This document shows positions 61,104 to 64,000 of a stretch of DNA of 64,000 nt, piece by piece (the first letter of the stretch is position 1; every line of letters begins with the position of its first letter). This stretch comes from Deminuibacter soli (GTDB taxonomy: Bacteria > Bacteroidota > Bacteroidia > Chitinophagales > Chitinophagaceae), in NCBI RefSeq assembly GCF_003412455.1, contig NZ_QTJU01000010.1, positions 62,001-126,000 on the forward strand, written 5' to 3'. The position numbers were made by a program, and so were the translations under genes. The notes under the pieces are model-generated. The model saw only the letters and a program-made list of their open reading frames with translations, did no database searches and was not told the DNA's origin.

Positions 61104-61349
61104 TTATAATGAATTGTTATAACGTTCAATCAGTTTGCCCAATGTTTCGGCCATGGGTGTTTCGCCTTTGTAGGCTTCGTGCCAGGATTCATTTTTAAGA
61201 TGATCGGCAATCAGGTATATTTCCTTCTCTCCCTCGGGCAAATGCACCACAAACCGCATCTGGTCTGTATCACATTTCGATTCTACTTTTACCATTGCTT
61301 CATTGTACAGGATATCAAAGTTTGCAGGCAGGTTTTCACAAATTATCAT
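61104..61349 (-). CDS. Hypothetical small protein
   Basis: 81 residues from the ATG at 61349 (MIICENLPANFDILYNEAMV). Soluble, beta-rich first half (VKVESKCDTDQMRFVVHLPE) and a helical C-terminal half (ADHLKNESWHEAYKGE). Two cysteines. Not recognised. Convergent with the receiver gene (36 bp between stops), and divergent from the DUF4126 gene. Confidence 0.6.
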   Translation of the reverse strand: MIICENLPANFDILYNEAMVKVESKCDTDQMRFVVHLPEGEKEIYLIADHLKNESWHEAYKGETPMAETLGKLIERYNNSL

Positions 61350-61441
61350 GGCGAATCGTTTTTTACAACCCCGGCAAGTACGGTGCCAACCGGGTATGCT
61401 GCACTGGCATGTTTTTTTCACTTCATACATAAACCATTCAT

Positions 61442-61903
61442 ATGAAACCACCACTGGCCAAAGCCCTGGCAATGGGCATTATTGCAGGCATGCGCGCATT
61501 TTCGGCCCCTGCCGCCCTTTGTTATGCCATGAAGGGTAAAAAAGATCCCAACAGCAAGCTGGTACACTTTTTCTGTTCGTCCAGGACCGCCATTGCCTTT
61601 ACTGCACTGGCCGCAGGCGAAATGTGCGGCGACAAAATACCCGGCATACCCAACCGCACCGATGCCCCGGGCCTGGCAGGCCGCGCCGTTGCCGGCGGTA
61701 TAGCAGGCGCCACTTTATACACAGCCGCAGGCCAAAAAGCATTCACCGGCGCCCTGATTGGCGGCGCAGCAGCAATAGCAGCCACTTTTGCCAGTTTTTA
61801 CCTGCGTAAGGCCATTGGTGAAAACTGCCGCGTGCCCGATGCAGCCTGCGGGCTGGCAGAAGACGCCCTCGTAGTAACTACCGCAGCCCTCACCGCAAAA
61901 TAA
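61442..61903 (+). CDS. DUF4126-like membrane protein
   Basis: 153 residues, Ala/Gly-rich, with three to four membrane helices. Starts MKPPLAKALAMGIIAGMRAF, which is the usual N-terminus of DUF4126 (a conserved GxxxGMR motif), then FSAPAALCYAMKGKK and KIPGIPNRTDAPGLAGRAVA, where the family has its RTxxxxLxGR motif. The function is unknown. Ends on a convergent terminator. Confidence 0.8.
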   Translation: MKPPLAKALAMGIIAGMRAFSAPAALCYAMKGKKDPNSKLVHFFCSSRTAIAFTALAAGEMCGDKIPGIPNRTDAPGLAGRAVAGGIAGATLYTAAGQKAFTGALIGGAAAIAATFASFYLRKAIGENCRVPDAACGLAEDALVVTTAALTAK

Positions 61904-61906
61904 AAA

Positions 61907-61930
61907 AGCAGGCAATAAAAACTGCCTGCT
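61907..61930. terminator. Terminator between convergent genes
   Basis: AGCAGGCA and TGCCTGCT pair around an 8-nt loop. The A-run on the left gives a good U-tract for the leftward pRiA4b-like gene; on the plus strand the T-tract is weak. Confidence 0.75.
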
Positions 61931-61998
61931 CTATTCAATTATGTCAATCGTGAATTGTATAAACCATACAACCATCCAGTTATAGAACCAGCTGGTGA

Positions 61999-62571
61999 CT
62001 ATTCCTCATGGTCTTCTCCCAGTTCCTCATCCATGCCATCATCGTCACTCTCATCATCACTATCGCTGTCGCCCTCGGTACCAAAACCTTCGGCGCCCTT
62101 GTTGAGGTCGTATTTCTCTTCGATGTCTACAAATTTATCGCCCAGCAGGCTTTTGGTGCCGTATTGCTGCGGCCCGATGCCTTCTACACGGATAATAGCG
62201 GGGTAAGTAATGCGCGTGCTTACATCTTTTGAAACATTGATCAGCTCTACCAGGAAAGTCCAGTTGCGTACAAAATCATACACGTACACAAATTTCTGGT
62301 TGGGATCAATGATTTCACTGCCAATCATGGTATCCACCATCAGCAGGGGTTCGGCGCGGTAAGGCTTATCGTATTTTTGTATGCTTATTTCACGGCCACG
62401 CTGCCAGCTGTCGTTGCTGCGGTAAAAGGTTGCTGCATGTTTGTTGTCAAACTCATACGCCTTCAGGATTGCGAAATGCAGCTCCATGAAGTTCTGCGTA
62501 TGCAGGATCGAAATATCACGATAAACAGCATCGTCTTCTTCAAAATACACTCTGAACTTTAGTACGGCCAT
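61999..62571 (-). CDS. Plasmid pRiA4b ORF-3/IS1096 TnpR-like protein with acidic tail
   Basis: 190 residues. Residues about 1-155 match the pRiA4b ORF-3 family that in mobile elements accompanies IS1096-type passenger genes: LKFRVYFEEDDAVYRDISIL, FMELHFAILKAYEFD, HAATFYRSNDSWQRGREI, and FVYVYDFVRNWTFLVELI. The last ~30 residues are almost all Asp, Glu, Ser and Gly. No transposase is adjacent. In Bacteroidota this is a widespread single chromosomal gene, so the name does not imply mobility here. Confidence 0.85.
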   Translation of the reverse strand: MAVLKFRVYFEEDDAVYRDISILHTQNFMELHFAILKAYEFDNKHAATFYRSNDSWQRGREISIQKYDKPYRAEPLLMVDTMIGSEIIDPNQKFVYVYDFVRNWTFLVELINVSKDVSTRITYPAIIRVEGIGPQQYGTKSLLGDKFVDIEEKYDLNKGAEGFGTEGDSDSDDESDDDGMDEELGEDHEE

Positions 62572-62643
62572 TAGTTTCTGATCAATTATTGCTCTAAAAT
62601 ATGGATAACAGTCGAAAAAAAAAATATACCGTTCACCCGCCGG

Positions 62644-64000
62644 TTATTGTAACGGTTTAAGGTTGAGTGCGGCAGCCTGTTCTACCATGTACGCATGCGC
62701 TGCCTCATAGTTGTTGGCAATTACCCCATCGAGTATCGCCTCCCTGATCGCATCTTTGATAATTCCCACCTGTTTGCCGGGTGTTAATCCAAAGGTCTGC
62801 ATAATAATCTCGCCTGTTATCGGCGGTTGCCAGTTGCGTATGCGGTCGCTCTCTTCCACCTGCTCCAGCCTTGCTGCTACCAGTTCGTAATTCTGCAGAA
62901 AGCGGCGCACTTTGTATTTATTCTTGCTGGTAATATCAGCCTTGCACAATATCATCAGCGCTTCTATGTCTTCGCCCGCATCAAACAGCAGGCGGCGAAT
63001 GGCGCTGTCGGTGATGTTCTCTTTTGTTAAACTGATAGGCCGCAAATGCAACTCGACCAGTTTCTGCACAAAACGCATTTTCTCATTCATGGGCAGTTTC
63101 AGCCGGCTGAATATTTTCGGTACCATCCTGCCCCCCACCACTTCATGGCCATGGAAAGTCCACCCATGGCCTTCCTCGAAACGTTTCGTTGGCGGCTTAC
63201 CGATATCGTGCAGCAGTGCAGCCCAGCGCAACCACAGGTCGTTACTGTGTTCGGCCACATTGTCAATTACCTGCAGGGTATGGTAAAAATTGTCTTTATG
63301 CCCCATCCCGTCAATATACTCAGCCCCCTGCAAATCCACCATTTGCGGGAAAATGATTTGCAGCAGGCCGCTTTTATACAACAAATCCCAGCCCAGAGAT
63401 GGTTTTGGGCTGAGCATTATTTTGTTCAGTTCATCAGTAATGCGTTCCTGCGATACTATTTTAATACGCTGCGCATTGTTGCAGATAGAGGTAAACGTGG
63501 CTTCTGCAATGGTAAAGTTGAGTTGCGTGGCAAAACGGATGGCCCGCATCATGCGCAGCGGGTCGTCGCTGAAAGTTTGGTCGGGCGCCAGCGGGGTTTG
63601 TATAATTTTCGCCTCAATATCCCCCAAGCCGTTGAATGGATCGATAAGGGTACCGTAATTTTCCCTGTTCAAACTGATTGCCAGCGCGTTGATGGTAAAA
63701 TCGCGGCGGTTCTGGTCATCTTCCAGTGAACCGGGTGCTACCTCGGGTTTGCGGCTGTCGCGGCTGTAGCTTTCTTTGCGCGCGCCTACAAACTCCACTT
63801 CCAGGTCGGACAATTTGATTTGAGCGGTACCAAAAGTTTTGAAAAAAGCGACTGTGGGCACGGGGTTAAAGCGGTTGGCCACTGCATGGGCCAGCTCAAT
63901 GCCATCGCCCAGGCAAACAATATCTGCATCTTTTGTAGGGCGGCCAATGATTTTATCACGCACAAAACCTCCAATCAGGTAGCTGGCTACCCCCAACTCC
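62644..64000 (-). CDS. cca: CCA tRNA nucleotidyltransferase, N-terminus outside window
   Basis: About 450 residues visible; the reading frame is open through 64000. The apparent start at 63996 is a TTG (Leu) inside the family's conserved [14 protein letters not shown] stretch, so roughly 20-30 N-terminal residues are missing. Nucleotidyltransferase head with the [11 protein letters not shown] box and DADIVC catalytic Asp pair (about 23-28), the [11 protein letters not shown] box, the [12 protein letters not shown] motif, and an HD domain ([13 protein letters not shown], with HGHEVVGG) near 260-290. Adds or repairs the 3' CCA end of tRNA. Confidence 0.93.
   Translation of the reverse strand, partial: ELGVASYLIGGFVRDKIIGRPTKDADIVCLGDGIELAHAVANRFNPVPTVAFFKTFGTAQIKLSDLEVEFVGARKESYSRDSRKPEVAPGSLEDDQNRRDFTINALAISLNRENYGTLIDPFNGLGDIEAKIIQTPLAPDQTFSDDPLRMMRAIRFATQLNFTIAEATFTSICNNAQRIKIVSQERITDELNKIMLSPKPSLGWDLLYKSGLLQIIFPQMVDLQGAEYIDGMGHKDNFYHTLQVIDNVAEHSNDLWLRWAALLHDIGKPPTKRFEEGHGWTFHGHEVVGGRMVPKIFSRLKLPMNEKMRFVQKLVELHLRPISLTKENITDSAIRRLLFDAGEDIEALMILCKADITSKNKYKVRRFLQNYELVAARLEQVEESDRIRNWQPPITGEIIMQTFGLTPGKQVGIIKDAIREAILDGVIANNYEAAHAYMVEQAAALNLKPLQ

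Noticed and set aside
61999-62571. Mobile element remnant from the pRiA4b/IS1096-TnpR name
   Set aside because: No transposase, terminal repeats or composition change nearby; the family is a normal chromosomal gene in Bacteroidota.
63994-63996. Start codon of cca inside the window
   Set aside because: The codon is TTG in the middle of a conserved [10 protein letters not shown] stretch; the real start must be to the right of 64000.

Overview
The window is chromosomal DNA from a member of the phylum Bacteroidota, most likely Chitinophagaceae. The case rests on a type IX secretion C-terminal sorting domain (8756-9940), ~790-residue FtsX/MacB-type permeases without a neighbouring ATPase, promoter boxes of the Bacteroidota form TAnnTTTG, weak or absent Shine-Dalgarno sites, and many SusD-era style lipoproteins and short secreted proteins. 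Base composition is moderate and even by eye, with no island of odd composition, no rRNA, no recognisable tRNA, no phage, no insertion sequence and no CRISPR. About 60 protein genes are supported; the first (ECF sigma factor) and last (CCA tRNA nucleotidyltransferase) run off the window.

Layout. 1-9940: truncated ECF sigma factor, DUF2625 secreted protein, orphan FtsX permease, Fnr-like regulator divergent from a ClC chloride transporter, SDR/AraC pair, T9SS cargo protein. 10-23 kb: CHAD plus RmlD-like pair, SRPBCC protein, ABC-2 permease, methyltransferase, a radical-SAM/TIGR03915 predicted DNA-repair pair, an Rrf2-regulated NAD(P)H-binding oxidoreductase with twin operators, epimerase-like protein with Crp regulator, DUF4399 lipoprotein, aldo-keto reductase. 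23-33 kb: FAS1 lipoprotein, two-gene GMC oxidoreductase/subunit-3 complex, GT-C-like membrane protein, ispH, second FtsX permease. 33-47 kb is the housekeeping core: cmk, lolA, ftsK, rnz, three secreted hydrolases (M28 peptidase, esterase, GDPD), dapA, accA, YihY and MscS. 47-54 kb: small unknown proteins, a low-affinity iron permease, a DUF2231-Rieske fusion, YgaP-like small membrane proteins, a probably highly expressed secreted protein, and DNA ligase D. 54-60 kb: two divergent TetR genes and a complete EmrA-EmrB-TolC-type tripartite efflux operon. 60-64 kb: a lone receiver domain, two small proteins, a pRiA4b ORF-3-like protein and the CCA enzyme.

The most unusual signal is non-coding. 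A structured repeat family sits immediately after the stop codons of nine unrelated genes (CHAD, ABC-2 permease, epimerase, FAS1, GT-C, cmk, M28, dapA, ligD), always in the same orientation relative to the gene it follows. It has an ordered composite form in four of them: box A ending ATCTTAGCGAGTA, box B with a GCCGGAGGC hairpin, and box C made of AGCTTGCAGCT words. In ligD the element seems to supply or overlap the stop codon. A separate 84-bp minisatellite of six units separates ligD from tetR, and a 254-bp direct duplication lies upstream of gdpd/downstream of dapA. Other regulatory sequence with good support: two TGTAA-N9-TTACA operators for the Rrf2 regulator, a -33/-7 promoter overlapped by TetR-type inverted repeats, and a 46-bp perfectly palindromic terminator.
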